In this document: positions 36,940 to 46,600 of the stretch, piece after piece
Layout of the letters: every line of letters begins with the position of its first letter
Position numbering within the stretch: position 1 is the first letter of the stretch
Origin: Magnolia sinica
Lineage: Eukaryota > Streptophyta > Magnoliopsida > Magnoliales > Magnoliaceae
Direction: 5' to 3'
Assembly (NCBI RefSeq): GCF_029962835.1
Contig: NC_080588.1
Coordinates: 61,156,001 to 61,220,000 of the forward strand
DNA: 64,000 nt
The notes under the pieces: generated by a model
The model's input: only the letters and a program-made list of their open reading frames with translations
Database searches by the model: none
Told to the model about the DNA's origin: nothing
Position numbers and translations under genes: made by a program

Positions 36940-39811
36940 ATGGAGGTGGGTAGTTGCCGGGATTGGAAGAGAGTTTGGGATCGAATCAGGGTTTTTTATT
37001 TTATATATACCCAAATCTGAGTCGAGTCGGTTTTGAATTGAGTCGAGTCTAACCAGATCGAGTTTCGAGTCGAGTTGGATCGAGTTATTGGGTAACTTGA
37101 GCTCGACTCGGTTTGAGTTCGGATTGTGAGAAGCCTACTCGGTTCAGACCGACTCACCCATTCGGTTCAGGTCGAGTCGGATGAGTCGAGTTGTCCCCTA
37201 CCTAGCTCTAGTTGCAACCAACAAATGTGTTATTTTAGATGAGTTCTTCTAAGTGGGCCCCATCATGAAAAATGCCTTTGCAATCCCAAGGGGCTGGGCT
37301 GATTAGTTCTTAAATGAATCGCAGCCATCCGTTGTAATTATAAGGGCTTAAATTTTAAGCCCAGTTGGCCTTTGGGCCTAATGTTCCAGCCCAAGCCCGC
37401 CCGAAGTGGGCCACGCCAGTCCATGTGGGATCATTCATTTACTTGTGGGCACACGTGCCAACCGAGTGATGTTTGAGGCGTTCATCAGGTAGGGCAATCT
37501 GTGTGTGGCCCACCCAAGAAATTGGAGTGGACCACACTTGTATGGGAAATATTGATTATTTAGAGAGGAATTGACTATAGGTCCATGCTCAATGTGAATT
37601 TTAGGCCAGCACATATATGCAGTGGAGCCCACTAGATGAAAGGCCCAGATCATGCACACGTGTGGGAAAAGCCCTTGCAATTTTGTTTTGAAATAAGAGC
37701 ATACAACTGCAGCTGGTCATTGTAATGAGTTTACCCTCTGATAGAGAGACACACATAGCCATCACCTGCATACATGTACCATGATCATAACCGTCCAAAT
37801 TATAGGCCTACATAGATGGGTCACAATCGAAGAACGTATATGATATCTAATGCGTTGAAATGAAAATCCAACGGTCCAGATTGAACAAAAAGAAGTTCGT
37901 TAATCGGAGTTAAGGGTGGTCCAACTAATCTGCATTTGGGGTTACTTCAAATCTCCAACAGGCCCCACAATTTAGACGGTTTGGATTGAGGTACTCATGA
38001 CTCATGATCCATGCATCCAGTTGCAGGTTCTGTGCTCTCAGGGTGTGATCTAAATCAGAGTATAGACTCAAATGGAACTACTTGGTTTCAGTTCACCCCA
38101 AAGTGTACGGATCATGCACGGATCCAATCTAGGCACGGATCCAATCTAGGCCGTCTATCTGATGAGTCCCTAAGTGTACAGATCTTACAAATCTTTGGGC
38201 CTATTGGATGGGCTTGTGGGCCGGACTTGGACTGTATGGCCCGATCATGCCAGGCTAGGCTCAAGTCATTTAGTCTGCCCCAGCCTGGCCTATGTGCCCC
38301 ATCCTACTAATAAGCCATTTAGAATTCTTGATTAGGCAACATATGCATCTTGTCCGTTGATTTCATTCCTCTAAATGTTTGTCTTTGTGCATGTGTGGCC
38401 CACTTGATCAACGGATGCGTTAGGAGCGTTCGCATGAGAAATAATGATCAGATCAACTTTTGGGCCAGGTCGTCCGTCGGACCCAACCTGTTCTTTCTGA
38501 GCCCAGGTTTGGGCCTGCCGTGCTAGGCCCATGCCTGACTGGGGCCTTGGGCCTTACAATGTAGCCCTGCCGGTGATCTGTGGGCCCCAGTGTAGGCGAT
38601 GCCCCAACATTCCCACCATTGATATGAAATTTTCTCTTCAATCGTCATGAAAATCTCACCGTTCATCCAGTTATTTAGTTAAATTAGTGATTTATTTAAA
38701 CTAATAGCCTATTAGCATGGTGAATTAGTGCACTATGTCACATATAATTCAATGTGGACATATGGCCCACTTGGTGAACCGGCCCAATTTTCATGCCAGG
38801 TGATCCTAATGCATGGCCATGATCATCTACACGTGACAGGATGGCGCACGTGCTCGGAGTCAGCATTAATATAGCATACACCAGGATGTATGTGATTAAT
38901 CTTATTATTATTATTATTATTATATTTTTTAATCGCAGTCTCGGCTCTTGACGTGGTATCCCGCCGGTTTGTCGGTGACGGCATACTCATATTTTTTCGG
39001 CGCTTTCTTAATGGCATTGACGGGATTATTAGCGACTAATCTCCATAAAGATTGGACCTTGACGAATTCCGAGATAATCGCGGTTTTATATGCTGTAAGT
39101 TCTTAATTATTGTTTTACATTATCAAATTTCAAATCCATGTATTTAAAGTTAGACATGAAATGATCCAAATCACCATTTTTAAAGTATTCCGTTGCTATG
39201 AATCAATTGCAATCTAACCTCACTTGGTACATTTATGCTTTATTGAATTGAATTATTATAATTTGATTCGTTCAAACATGGCCTTAAACTAACAATTTGA
39301 TTCAACATGGACCATCGTATTTATGGTTCTGATCATCCAACCATGTGTCACCCCATTATGCCAATGCGAGCTCTATATGGTATTTATAGAAGAAGAGCCC
39401 GGATACAACCAAAGCTTTAAGCTAGCCATTGTTTGCTGGCGTGGGACTTTTTCAACTCTACTAATGTAGGACGACTGGTAGGGCTCTGAGTGGAGTAGGT
39501 CATATCTGAGATCCGATTCACTCTAAACGTGTATAATATGGAGTTGGATTTTAAAATAGGTTCGATTAATTAAATAGACCGGATTCAGGTTCACAAAAAT
39601 AAATCTGAATCATATTCGGATCTGGATCTAATTGTGAGATCCGATCGGATCCCTACTATTACATGCTTCAAGTCGTCAACCATTTCAACTTCCACATTAG
39701 TAAGTTATGTGTGGTTGTTTAACTTCTGCTATTCGAACTTCAATACACTTGCTTGATTCAAATTGAAAATATTTAAATTATACTTTTTTATTGCTAAATT
39801 AAATATATTAT

Positions 39812-39850
<39 letters not shown>

Positions 39851-41033
39851 TAGATTTGTGATGTAGTGGATTCAGACTCAAATTTGATCTGAATTCAACA
39901 GCTATATGAATTTTTGGATTGGAAATAGATCTAGCTATTTATAAGGGGATCAAATATGGATATCACTTTTGGATCCGAGTCATATTAGAATCTGGATCCG
40001 AATTTGACTACAAATTTTCAAACTTGGAGCTAGATCCAACTGGATCTGATCCAAATCCTACCCATTCAGAGCCCTAGTGACTAGGCCAAGCCGAGTAAAA
40101 AAGGCTTTGATGACTCGATGGTGAATATTAGGAAAAGGAGACCCAGGGGAAGAGGTGGCAGCACTTGGCCAATCCTATACATGTGCAATGTACATTTATG
40201 TGAGTTTTAAGTGCATTTAAGTGTGTCTAAGTGTGTCTAAGTATGTCTAAGTGCAGTCTAAGTGTATCTAAGTATACTGCACTTCGACATACTTAGACAT
40301 ACTTACAACTAGTAGTTAGACACACTTCGATGCATTTAAATGTGCTCGAACATGCTTTTATATCAGAGGAAGTGTTGTATTGTAAAAGAACTGAAATGTG
40401 TGCTTCTTTTTCTTTTTTAGGGAACTATTTCATCCGCACTAAATTACGGGCTGTTGACATGGTGTAATAAGATCTTGGGGCCTTCTTTGGTCGCATTGTA
40501 CAACCCGCTTCAACCGCTAACGTCTGCCATTTTATCATTGCTCTTCCTCGGAAGCCCCATTTATCTTGGAAGGTTGTACCTCGTTTGATCTTCAATCTTT
40601 TTATTAGTAGATTTTCAATTAGTTTATATAGGCTAAAGGCCAATGGTTCCATGGTTCAATCATTTGATTTGGTGTGCCTCACATCATAGATTCTCATGTT
40701 TATCCGTTGTGATTAGGTAGGGATGATTTAAATGAGAAAAAAGGCTATATTGGCCACACTTATATAATGGGCCATACCTCAAAAATCACTCAAATTGAAA
40801 AAACCTGGTAATTTCTAACAATGTGATGTTTTTCTTTTGCAAACAGCATTGTTGGTGGACTGCTTATTATTGCTGGGTTGTACTTGGTGACTTGGGCATG
40901 CTATAAAGAGAAAAAATCAGCCGGAATTGCTCATGAAAATCAAGAATCCGAACAGCTTCTCTGCGAAGATCCGACATCCATGGAGGCTTCACAACAGAAG
41001 GGAAACAAATTCTCCAGGCTCCACTCAACCTAG
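25421..41033 (+). CDS. WAT1-related protein, EamA/DMT-type transporter, 7 exons
   Basis: Predicted plant drug/metabolite transporter with two EamA repeats (residues about 10-145 and 185-318) and ten expected membrane spans. WAT1 itself is a vacuolar auxin transporter; this copy's substrate is unknown. Exons: 25421-25596, 33874-33936, 34219-34335, 36185-36470, 38939-39094, 40421-40572 and 40847-41033. They sum to 1137 bp, 378 residues plus stop, and every junction is GT-AG with matching phase. Diagnostic stretches: [12 protein letters not shown] (exon 1), [11 protein letters not shown] (exon 3), Trp-His-Ile-Gly-Val-Leu-Cys-Leu (exon 4), [10 protein letters not shown] (exon 6). From memory it is closest to the Arabidopsis At3g45870/At4g19185 branch. 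The start is the first Met giving the family N terminus, directly after a (GA)n leader. No disabling change is seen. Introns are 8277, 282, 1849, 2468, 1326 and 274 bp and full of MITEs. Confidence 0.92.
25693..26235. mobile_element. Foldback element in WAT1 intron 1 with nested MITE
   Basis: Arms at 25693-25880 and about 26040-26235 are inverted copies with few mismatches. Shared landmarks are GGATGATCAGGACCGTCC, CAATTGGGTTTTCTGAATAT and TCTGGATTGATTTACTTGTA. The centre (about 25925-26040) is a family-H MITE left arm with TGTGTTTTATCCACGCCG. That piece is probably a later insertion in the loop. Confidence 0.8.
26275..26480. mobile_element. Short foldback MITE in WAT1 intron 1
   Basis: GATCCATGTAAAAGGTTTAT near 26278 is inverted as CACTTTTTACATGGCTCGGATC near 26437, and ATCACCTGG is roughly answered by CTGATGATCTTGGTGG. 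A related sequence (GGCCGATCCACTA with the same surroundings) is at 58985-59070. Confidence 0.55.
26625..27150. mobile_element. Hairpin MITE, family H, in WAT1 intron 1
   Basis: Left arm with TGTGGGGCCCACCTTGATGT and TTTAGGGCATGAGCCCAAAA; right arm with CTGTGATATGGTCCACCTGA and CTCATGCCCTAGCATGA. The loop contains a partly duplicated, A-rich GTTGGATGAAGAG…AAAACAAAAA segment. Confidence 0.7.
27147..27305. repeat. Small inverted repeat in WAT1 intron 1
   Basis: ATCCAGATCATCTGTTTGCT…AGAAAAATC on the left is matched by GATTTTTCT…AGCAGATGATCTGGAT on the right, about 35 bp per arm with gaps. The right arm abuts another family-H fragment. Confidence 0.6.
28018..28779. repeat. Tandem duplication, 2 x 381 bp, WAT1 intron 1
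   Basis: Two head-to-tail units start at 28018 and 28399 with TTCACTTCTTAGTGCCCATA. By eye they differ at about 16 positions, roughly 96% identity, with no length change. Each unit ends in GAGGTGGGGCCCACTTYGAT, a hairpin-MITE-like arm start. Confidence 0.9.
29052..29133 (-). mobile_element. Short SINE S1 copy with 15-bp target duplication
   Basis: An 82-bp insertion flanked by the perfect direct repeat CAACAGTAGGCACTT (29037-29051 and 29134-29148). On the minus strand it carries CTGAGATACTGGTTTCAACA and a B-box-like GGCATCGATCCCC. It lies inside an older hairpin-MITE-like sequence (28800-29060 and beyond). Confidence 0.7.
29625..29820. repeat. Dispersed ~195-bp repeat, copy 1
   Basis: The stretch from CCACTATTTATAGGATACCT to CGAATCCACGTGCAACTAA recurs in direct orientation at 33590-33790, with about 85-90% identity by eye. 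Both copies are in WAT1 intron 1. It contains GATGATCAGAACCGTCC, a phrase also in the foldback at 25693. Confidence 0.75.
29838..29985. mobile_element. Hairpin MITE, family H (right arm only)
   Basis: CCTGTGGTGTGGTCCACCTG, GATCATGAGCTAAAATGATC and GCATCAAGGTGGGCCACACG: the right half of the family without the left. Confidence 0.65.
30040..30491. mobile_element. Hairpin MITE, family H (best-preserved full copy)
   Basis: Outer ends GTTTGGCTGGTGAC and GTCACCAGCCAAAC are perfect inverses. Inside, CCACACCGTCCATCCATTTT is inverted as AAAAATGTATGGACGGTGTGG. The loop contains CCTGGATGAAGGAAAAACAC in the orientation opposite to other copies. The element is 452 bp with no coding capacity. Confidence 0.8.
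30717..30989. repeat. Partial tandem duplication that includes a SINE tail
   Basis: The ~115-bp segment from TTCCCATCTAAGAGATTTGT to GACCCAACTTCTCAT occurs at about 30719 and again at about 30901. In both cases it runs into T-rich sequence and ACACACGC…CACCCC, the end of the inverted S1 SINE. The first copy therefore carries only the SINE's tail. Confidence 0.75.
30990..31130 (-). mobile_element. SINE S1 with 18-bp target duplication
   Basis: 141 bp flanked by the perfect direct repeat ACCCAACTTCTCATAATT (30972-30989 and 31131-31148). On the minus strand it starts near CTTACTCTTGATCCGGTGGT, contains GTAGACTCTCAGGAGTTTCA and TAGGTGGTGAAATCCCACC, and ends in an A-rich tail. Confidence 0.85.
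31297..31858. mobile_element. hAT-type MITE, CGAGCT-rich (562 bp), WAT1 intron 1
   Basis: Perfect 12-bp ends TAGGGGTGTACA and TGTACACCCCTA. The flanks CATACACA (31289-31296) and CATATACA (31859-31866) match at 7 of 8 positions. GAGCCGAGCCGAGCCGAGC-type words fill the subterminal parts. It belongs to the same group as 13688-14403. Confidence 0.85.
31972..32656. mobile_element. Hairpin MITE, family H, with nested SINE
   Basis: The ends GCGGATTAGTTGTTACC and GGTGTTATT…CCTAATCCAC are imperfect inverses, with AACACCTTAGTGAGGG inside the left and CTAAGGTGTTACC inside the right. The right arm is split by a SINE at about 32451-32620. Confidence 0.7.
32451..32620 (+). mobile_element. SINE S1 nested in a hairpin MITE
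   Basis: Starts at about CCCTTACTCTTACTCC and carries AATGGTAGACTCTCAGG (A-box region) and GAGGGTTCGACTACCC (B box close to GGTTCGANNCC). ATAGGTGGTGAAATCCCACC follows, then an (AAT)n tail. No exact duplication was found. Confidence 0.75.
33590..33790. repeat. Dispersed ~195-bp repeat, copy 2
   Basis: Matches 29625-29820 from CCCACTATTTATAGCATAC to AATCCACATGCAACTAGG. It ends about 85 bp before exon 2 of the WAT1 gene. Confidence 0.75.
35175..35220. repeat. (TA)n(GT)n array left of family-M MITE
   Basis: About twelve TA units followed by eleven GT units, directly abutting the MITE end. Confidence 0.9.
35221..35774. mobile_element. Micron-like MITE, family M, in WAT1 intron 3
   Basis: 554 bp; ends GGGAAATGGTTCTATACGGTC and GACCGCCTAGAAC, with CATGAGGTCGAGCTGTGTGG inverted as CACACAGCTCGACCTCATGG. 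It is flanked by (TA)n(GT)n on the left and 33 AT units on the right. Internal landmarks (TATCCAACAAAGCAGCCGTA, GGCCCACCTGAAATTTGGAT) are shared with 12303-12848 in inverted orientation. Confidence 0.8.
35775..35840. repeat. (AT)33 microsatellite right of family-M MITE
   Basis: 66 bp of uninterrupted AT. It creates an Ile-Tyr repeat frame on the minus strand that is not coding. Confidence 0.95.
36568..37210. mobile_element. hAT-type MITE with two (GA)n arrays, WAT1 intron 4
   Basis: Ends TAGAGCTGGGCA and TACCTAGCTCTA. The flanks GCTGCAAC (36560-36567) and GTTGCAAC (37211-37218) match at 7 of 8 positions. The interior shows CGAGTCGAG-type words at both ends and (GA)n arrays at about 36819-36852 and 36900-36934 in the middle. 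Confidence 0.82.
37435..37660. mobile_element. Short inverted-repeat MITE, WAT1 intron 4
   Basis: TTGTGGGCACACGTGCCA…GCGTTCATCAGGT on the left is answered by ACTAGATGAAAGG…GCACACGTGTGGG on the right. The centre has TGTGTGGCCCACCCAAG. A relative lies at 47617-47885. Confidence 0.6.
38890..38922. repeat. (ATT)n microsatellite before WAT1 exon 5
   Basis: Short T-rich trinucleotide run that merges into the pyrimidine tract of the exon 5 acceptor (AG at 38937-38938). Confidence 0.75.
39479..40076. mobile_element. hAT-like MITE, WAT1 intron 5 (598 bp)
   Basis: Inverted ends TAGGGCTCTGAGTGG and CCCATTCAGAGCCCTA. The interior is rich in GGATCCGATC/GATCTGGATC words and includes a (GT)n array at about 39816-39848. 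The flanks agree at only 5 of 8 positions, so the duplication is eroded or absent. Confidence 0.65.
40195..40345. repeat. Inverted array of ~10-bp repeats, WAT1 intron 5
   Basis: AAGTGTGTCT-type words are repeated about six times on the left. They are answered by their complement (AGACATACTT, AGACACACTT) on the right around a centre near 40270. The arms also share GTGCATTTAAGTG/CGATGCATTTAAATG. Confidence 0.7.
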
Positions 41034-41710
41034 ACCTTAGATCACAATGATATTTTGGCCAGTTTGGCCACATGAATTTGTTGTGTCATATGCATTTGCT
41101 AAAAGGGGGTATGATTTTAGCTTTGATTTTAGTATTGATGGTTTCAAAATGGGTTCTTGGCATTTGAGAATTTGGATCGAATTTTTCCAAATTATCTTAT
41201 TATGGGGATGGAAATTTCCATGTATTTTAAGTGCTAGTGTTGTATCAGGTAACTACCCATAGTTTTTTAATTTTATTTTATTAATTTCCATCATTTGTTT
41301 TTTTTTTTCTCTTGTAGGGACAAATCTTGTTCTCCGCAATTCCTAGTTCAGGAATTTCTTGGGAGATTTTTCATGTTTTGAATTTCTCACAGATTTTGAG
41401 GTTTTTCTAGGGATATTATCCAAAATATCTTGCTAAAAATTAAATTTTATAAATATTTTATTATAAATTAGTGGATAAATTTAAAATTTTTAATAATATG
41501 TATGGAAGGAAATAAAAAATTCAACTCGGTAACACAGGATTTTAGCACTAAATCATGATAATCTATAATAAGATCATGAATAATAAGAAAAGCTAGAAAT
41601 TTGAAGATTTCATAGTAATTAGTTGATTATTGTTTAAAAAAATATTAATTTTAAAAAACAATAATAATAATAAATTTCATCATACACTATTTGAAAAACA
41701 TCCATTAGGG
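41034..41710. other. WAT1 3' flank, AT-rich
   Basis: Holds the 3' untranslated region of the WAT1 gene. I see no unambiguous poly(A) signal and no further gene or repeat terminus. Confidence 0.4.
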
Positions 41711-42470
41711 GGGTTTCCTATGACATGACTCACTTGAGCATAAAAACAGGATAGATCCAAAATTCAAGTGTGCCATGTCACATGAAATAGGTGGGATTAA
41801 AGTCTGTTTCATGTTTATATTCCATCCACAATATTTATAAGGTTATTCCCACCGAGAAAAGGTTCTATTCGGTCGAGCTCATGAGAACCCCCCATGAGGT
41901 CGAGTTGTGTGGGCCCCACCATGATGTGTGTCGAACATCTACCCCATCAGTCAGATGCACCATTCCATGGTAGGCCCAAGGATTAAAAATCAAGTCAATC
42001 TGTGACCTTTGTGGGCCACACCACATACAAAAGTTGAGAGGGGTTACTCTCCATTAAAACATTCATAATCCCTGGGCCATGTAGGGCCGCGTTAGGGTTT
42101 CCTATGACATAACTCGCTTGAGCATAAAAATGAGATAGATCCAAAACTCAAGTGCGCCATGTCACAAGAAATATGTGGGATTAAAGTCTACCATTTAAAC
42201 CTTCGCATGTTTATATTTCATCCACAATGTTTGTAAGGTTATTCCAGCTGGGAAAAGGTTCTATAGAGCTCATGAGAACCCCCCAAGAGGCCGAGTTGTG
42301 TGGGCCCCACCATGATGTGTGTCAAACATATATCCCATCAGTCAAATGCACCATTCCATGGTAGGCCCAGGGATTAAAAATCAAGTCAATCAGTGACTTT
42401 TGTGGCCCACACCACATACAAAAGTTGAGAGGGGTTACTCTCCATTAAAGCATTCATAATTATTTTATGG
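41711..42470. repeat. Tandem duplication, period 384 bp, containing family-M MITE halves
   Basis: Units start at 41711 and 42095 with GGGTTTCCTATGACAT. Each includes about 140 bp of flank, then GAGAAAAGGTTCTAT or GGGAAAAGGTTCTAT (a family-M left end) and the first half of that MITE. The first unit stops after ATTCATAATC; the second continues into a full MITE. Confidence 0.8.
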
Positions 42471-42798
42471 GCCCACCGAGATGTGGTTCACAAATCTAGC
42501 CCATCCATTATGTGTGTCCCACTTGTATGAGGGGTCAGACCAAGTTTCAGTCGCATCAAAATTTCAAGTGGGCCCCGCCAAGTGCTTTTATATGTTTTAG
42601 GCATGTCTTCACATGATTTTAGATGGTATGGCCCACGAAGTTCCGTATATGGCTGATTTTTGGGATATCCCATAATTTAAAGGGGACCCATCAAATGCAC
42701 GGTGTTGATGTTCGACACACATCATGGTGGGGCCCACGCAGCTCAACCTCATGGGGAGTTCCCATGAGCTCGACCATATAGAACCTTCTCCGATTCCC
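42252..42798. mobile_element. Micron-like MITE, family M (full copy, no TA array)
   Basis: Ends GGGAAAAGGTTCTATAGAGC and GACCATATAGAACCTTCTCC. The interior order is the same as the copies at 12303 and 35221. A left-half copy lies at 41855-42070. Unlike those two copies it is not embedded in a TA microsatellite. Confidence 0.7.
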
Positions 42799-43268
42799 AC
42801 TAACATGAGCAAAGAATGCAAGATTTTGGATATTTCATTTGCTACAAATAGAATTTTTTTATTTTGCCTATATTCTAATTGGTTCATGTCATCAATGATG
42901 TTGTCAGCACTACTACATTAAATGCAATGTGATGATGTGGCCCAATCAAATTGCAACAAACGGAAATCTCTTGTTGGTAGCAAGCAAAGCATCTGGATTC
43001 AAAACGCAAATATCAAACCAAATTAAAAAAAAACCTTGGTGGCCCCACAAAGGTTTCAAAGGTAAGCATTCAATTCTAATTGTTTCCTTCATAATGACCT
43101 AGTTGAGTTTTATATCTAACTCATTTTTAGGATTATGTCTTAACATGAACAATCGGAACCGGTGGAAGCATTGGATGTTACATGGACATCACAGTGGACC
43201 CCACAAAGTTTATAGGAAAGTCATAGGTGCATTGGTGTGTGTGTTGTTAATCAAGGAGCGATAAACTT

Positions 43269-43700
43269 GCATGAGATCCACTTCATCCATTAGGTACCCC
43301 ACTCGGTGTTTTTATTATTATCCAAAACTTAAGATTAACACTCAGGTGGCCCACCCCAAAAGCCTAAAAATTAGATGTAAAACCAATAAATTCACGCGGT
43401 TCGGTCTACTTAAGTTTTGGAACAATCTAACATTTGGTGATTTTTTTTCATCTTAACTAGCCACATCGGATGGATGGATTGTATGGTATATAAACACCAG
43501 TGGACTACACATAAAACCAACGGTGTACATGTCCATGGCCATTGTTTCTTAACAAGTGGCCTATAAGAGTCTGCGATTATTATCATTTTTGGGTGTCAAG
43601 GTTTCTTAACATGTGGCCTACACAAGTCTGCGATCATTATCTTTTTTGGGTGTCAAGGTGAACTTGAGGTGACTCACCTGATGGACGGGGTGGATCTCAT
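43269..43700. mobile_element. Inverted-repeat MITE with a 56-bp internal tandem repeat
   Basis: TGCATGAGATCCAC…TCCATTAGG on the left is answered by CCTGATGGA…GTGGATCTCATA on the right. Inside, two 56-bp units start at 43545 and 43601 with GTTTCTTAACA. A related internal part is at about 33190-33400. Confidence 0.6.
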
Positions 43701-44093
43701 AAAAGGTCCATCGTGGCCTTCATTTAATGGAAGTTGGTCCAAAGAGGTTCAGAGCATGGGAGAACTTGGAAGAGAGCATGAGCACGATTGAAAGGGAGGC
43801 TTTTAAGGAAGGTATTCGATATTCCATTGGATTATGATGGTTGATACACAAGCAATATTAAACCATACGCTTTGCCTATGTCACTTCAAATCGAAATTTT
43901 ATAAATTGTGGAACTCTATCTATTTCAGCCAAAATTCCAAAATAATACTGATTGGACAACTCTAATCTCATTGGAAGGGGCCGGTTTGTCATTGGACGAG
44001 TAATTTTTTTTATTTATAGAAAAACCTACTTAATTTAATTGCTGCTAAAAAAATCTAATTGAAGGTAGATTATTAAAACTTGAATATTCAAGG

Positions 44094-44487
44094 ACCTGTT
44101 TGATAGCGAGTAATTACTTATAGTTAAAAGAAAATAAGCAATTATTATAAATTACTTTATCTATCTACATACTTCCGTCGTATTTGAACGCCATAATGAG
44201 CTTGATTTATTCATGAAAAAATTGTAATGGTTGCTTCATCTTTCTTTTATTTATTTATTTATTTATTTATTTATTTTTGTTCTTATTTTTATGTTACTTT
44301 AATGTCAAGTCATGTTCAAAATAAACTAATATGATTGTTTAATTGAAGGTTTTACTATAATTACATTGTAAAAAATAAATTACAAATTATGTGTTTTTTT
44401 CCTAATTTGATTTTGTTATGGAAAAAATGTAATAATAGCAATATTACTTTTAACTATAAGGAATTACTCACTATCAAACAAGCTCTA
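44094..44487. mobile_element. MITE with ~36-bp inverted ends
   Basis: CTGTTTGATAGCGAGTAATTACTTATAGTTAAAAG-type left end (44096 on) is inverted on the right as CTTTTAACTATAAGGAATTA followed by CTCACTATCAAACAAG. The AT-rich interior has a (TTTA)n array at about 44247-44275. Confidence 0.7.
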
Positions 44488-46107
44488 ATTTAACAGTGTA
44501 GTTTAATGAAAACATTTAAAAGATAGATAAAATAATATAAATTTTATAAGAATCAAGTAGTATTTTGTAAGATTCCCTAAGTATAAAAAAAATAAAATGA
44601 TATTAACCATGAATGTAATCTCTATTGAAAAATCTTCAGAGTGATAGTGCTCTTAGTTGCTTAGGATACTTAGACAATCATGTCCAATCCAATCCGTTGA
44701 TATAAGCTGTCAATTGGGTTATAAAAATAAAAAATCATTTCATGGCTACCATCAAACATCGCACTGATATTACAATCTTAACCATATGAATATTAGTAGT
44801 AATTAATATTGCAATCAAGATTATTTATACAAAATAGGTGTGATTAACAATTTGCAGCATGTATTTGTTAGGACTCTTCGCTAGTTATTATAAAGGATCA
44901 TTTTTTTAAGTAATCCTAACCATTCCATCCATGTCTTAGAAAAAAGGATGGTCACCAATAAGATCAAATTAAGGATGGACTGGATGATCCTGTTAGTGTA
45001 ATATTTGGATGGTCGTGCATAAAATGTGTTATGAGCTTAATGGACAGTTCAAACCAATGATTGAACCATCTAAATGGTCCATTGCAACGTGGAGCACTAA
45101 AGCATTTCTTATAACTAATTTATGAAAATTGTGTTGGGAAATCATGTACATTTTTCTTTCCTATGTAAATCAATAAAATTAACAATATAAAAGATTTAAT
45201 GAATGGTGATTACTTCCAACACTGGCAAGTAAAATATCAAACATATAAAATGTATATAAGATATAAAGATCACTTAGTCTAACACAAATCCACTCTAATA
45301 AAATATAATGAAAGTGTAATTATCAAGAAATCTCTCTGAGATACATAAGCTACATTACCTAATAATAAATTACAAGAAACAATTAAAGAAAAAATGCTTA
45401 TAGATTACTAGGAACTGTAGAAAACCCAGTAGTATAACTTTTTGAAAAGACAATCGAAAAAAACTTACATTGTGGATAAAGATTCACAAATCAGAATATA
45501 AAGACTTCTGTAATAAAAGGCTCCTAATCAACTTTGTGGCATCTTATCTTTTCTTCTTCTCATCCTTTTTTTCAATAAAGAAAAACCTTGTAGTATTCGG
45601 AGAAAAAAAATAAATCATTCTCTCTCCTAATTTACATGGCCAAAAGATCAAAATGCCCTCTTACCCGTCTAAATAATCGCTTAAGCTCGGTCCCACCTCC
45701 ACACGAGGAGGGACCCAACACATTAGTTTTTGAATTTGAGCCATTAGATATTAACTAACAGACCGATCTTGGCATCATTTCAGTATAGTTTTTGTGTTAC
45801 TAACTCAACGGTTTAATTTTGAGTTACGCCTACGCCACTTGTGCAATCTCTCAGTGCCCGCGTATCGTCCATCACAATCTACAGAGTATCAAAGTTTTCT
45901 CTACCCGCATTGCGTTGGCGACTCTTGTACAACATAAATGAATAAATTGAAAAACGGTTCATATTCTATCCACGCCTGTGGCCCATCTATTAATCACTTT
46001 TCCTGGATTTTTGAGCTTGTAGGATGGCTGGATTTGAATGAATGGATCCGGGTCGTCCGATCTTAGTACACGGAGCCTCGTTGCTTCGTGGAGAAATCTC
46101 TTCGGAC
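44488..46107. other. Intergenic, nothing recognised
   Basis: AT-rich to about 45700, then mixed composition. No supported gene. A short phrase, ACAGAGTATCAAAGTTTTCT (45882-45901), is close to one upstream of the WAT1 gene. Confidence 0.4.
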
Positions 46108-46600
46108 CGGAATAGTCTGCAACACCTGTTGTAGCGAGAGCGTGTAACACCCAATCTCATTGGGCCCACCATGATGTTTTGTAAGATATCCACACCATCC
46201 ATCAGTTGTAACACCTAATGTTAAGACCTGAACCGAATGATCAAGAGGACATAAAACTCTATCGGACCACACCACATGGAAGAGTGGAATGTGAACGTCA
46301 CCATAGAAATATTCCTGAGGCCTGATGTGCTGTATACCTGCCATCCAAACCGTCCATCAGACTAGCTCATCATAGTAAGAATTATTCTAGAAAAGCTCGA
46401 TCCAAAACTCAGGTGAGCCACGACCTGTAAATTGGGCAGTTTTATATTGTTCCGTTAGTGTGGTCCATCTATTTTGAGGATAAGTATTATTTTTCTTAAT
46501 TATTTTGAATAAAAGGTGGGTAAAATAATGGACGGATTGGATGCCAGGCACACATCAATGTGGGCCCCACATAGCCCGGGTGATGCAGGCGCTCTCTACA
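46108..46600. mobile_element. Hairpin-type MITE abutting the NDUFS4 promoter
   Basis: The ends GTTGTAGCGAGAGCG and CGCTCTCTACAACT are imperfect inverses. CATTGGGCCCACCATGATG on the left pairs with ACATCAATGTGGGCCCCACA on the right, and CCACACCATCCATCAG with a GGACGGATTGGATGCC region. Its right end is about 115 bp upstream of the NDUFS4 ATG. Confidence 0.7.

Noticed and set aside
36712-37014. 100-codon minus-strand frame with Ser-Leu repeats
   Set aside because: Produced by two (GA)n arrays inside a hAT MITE.
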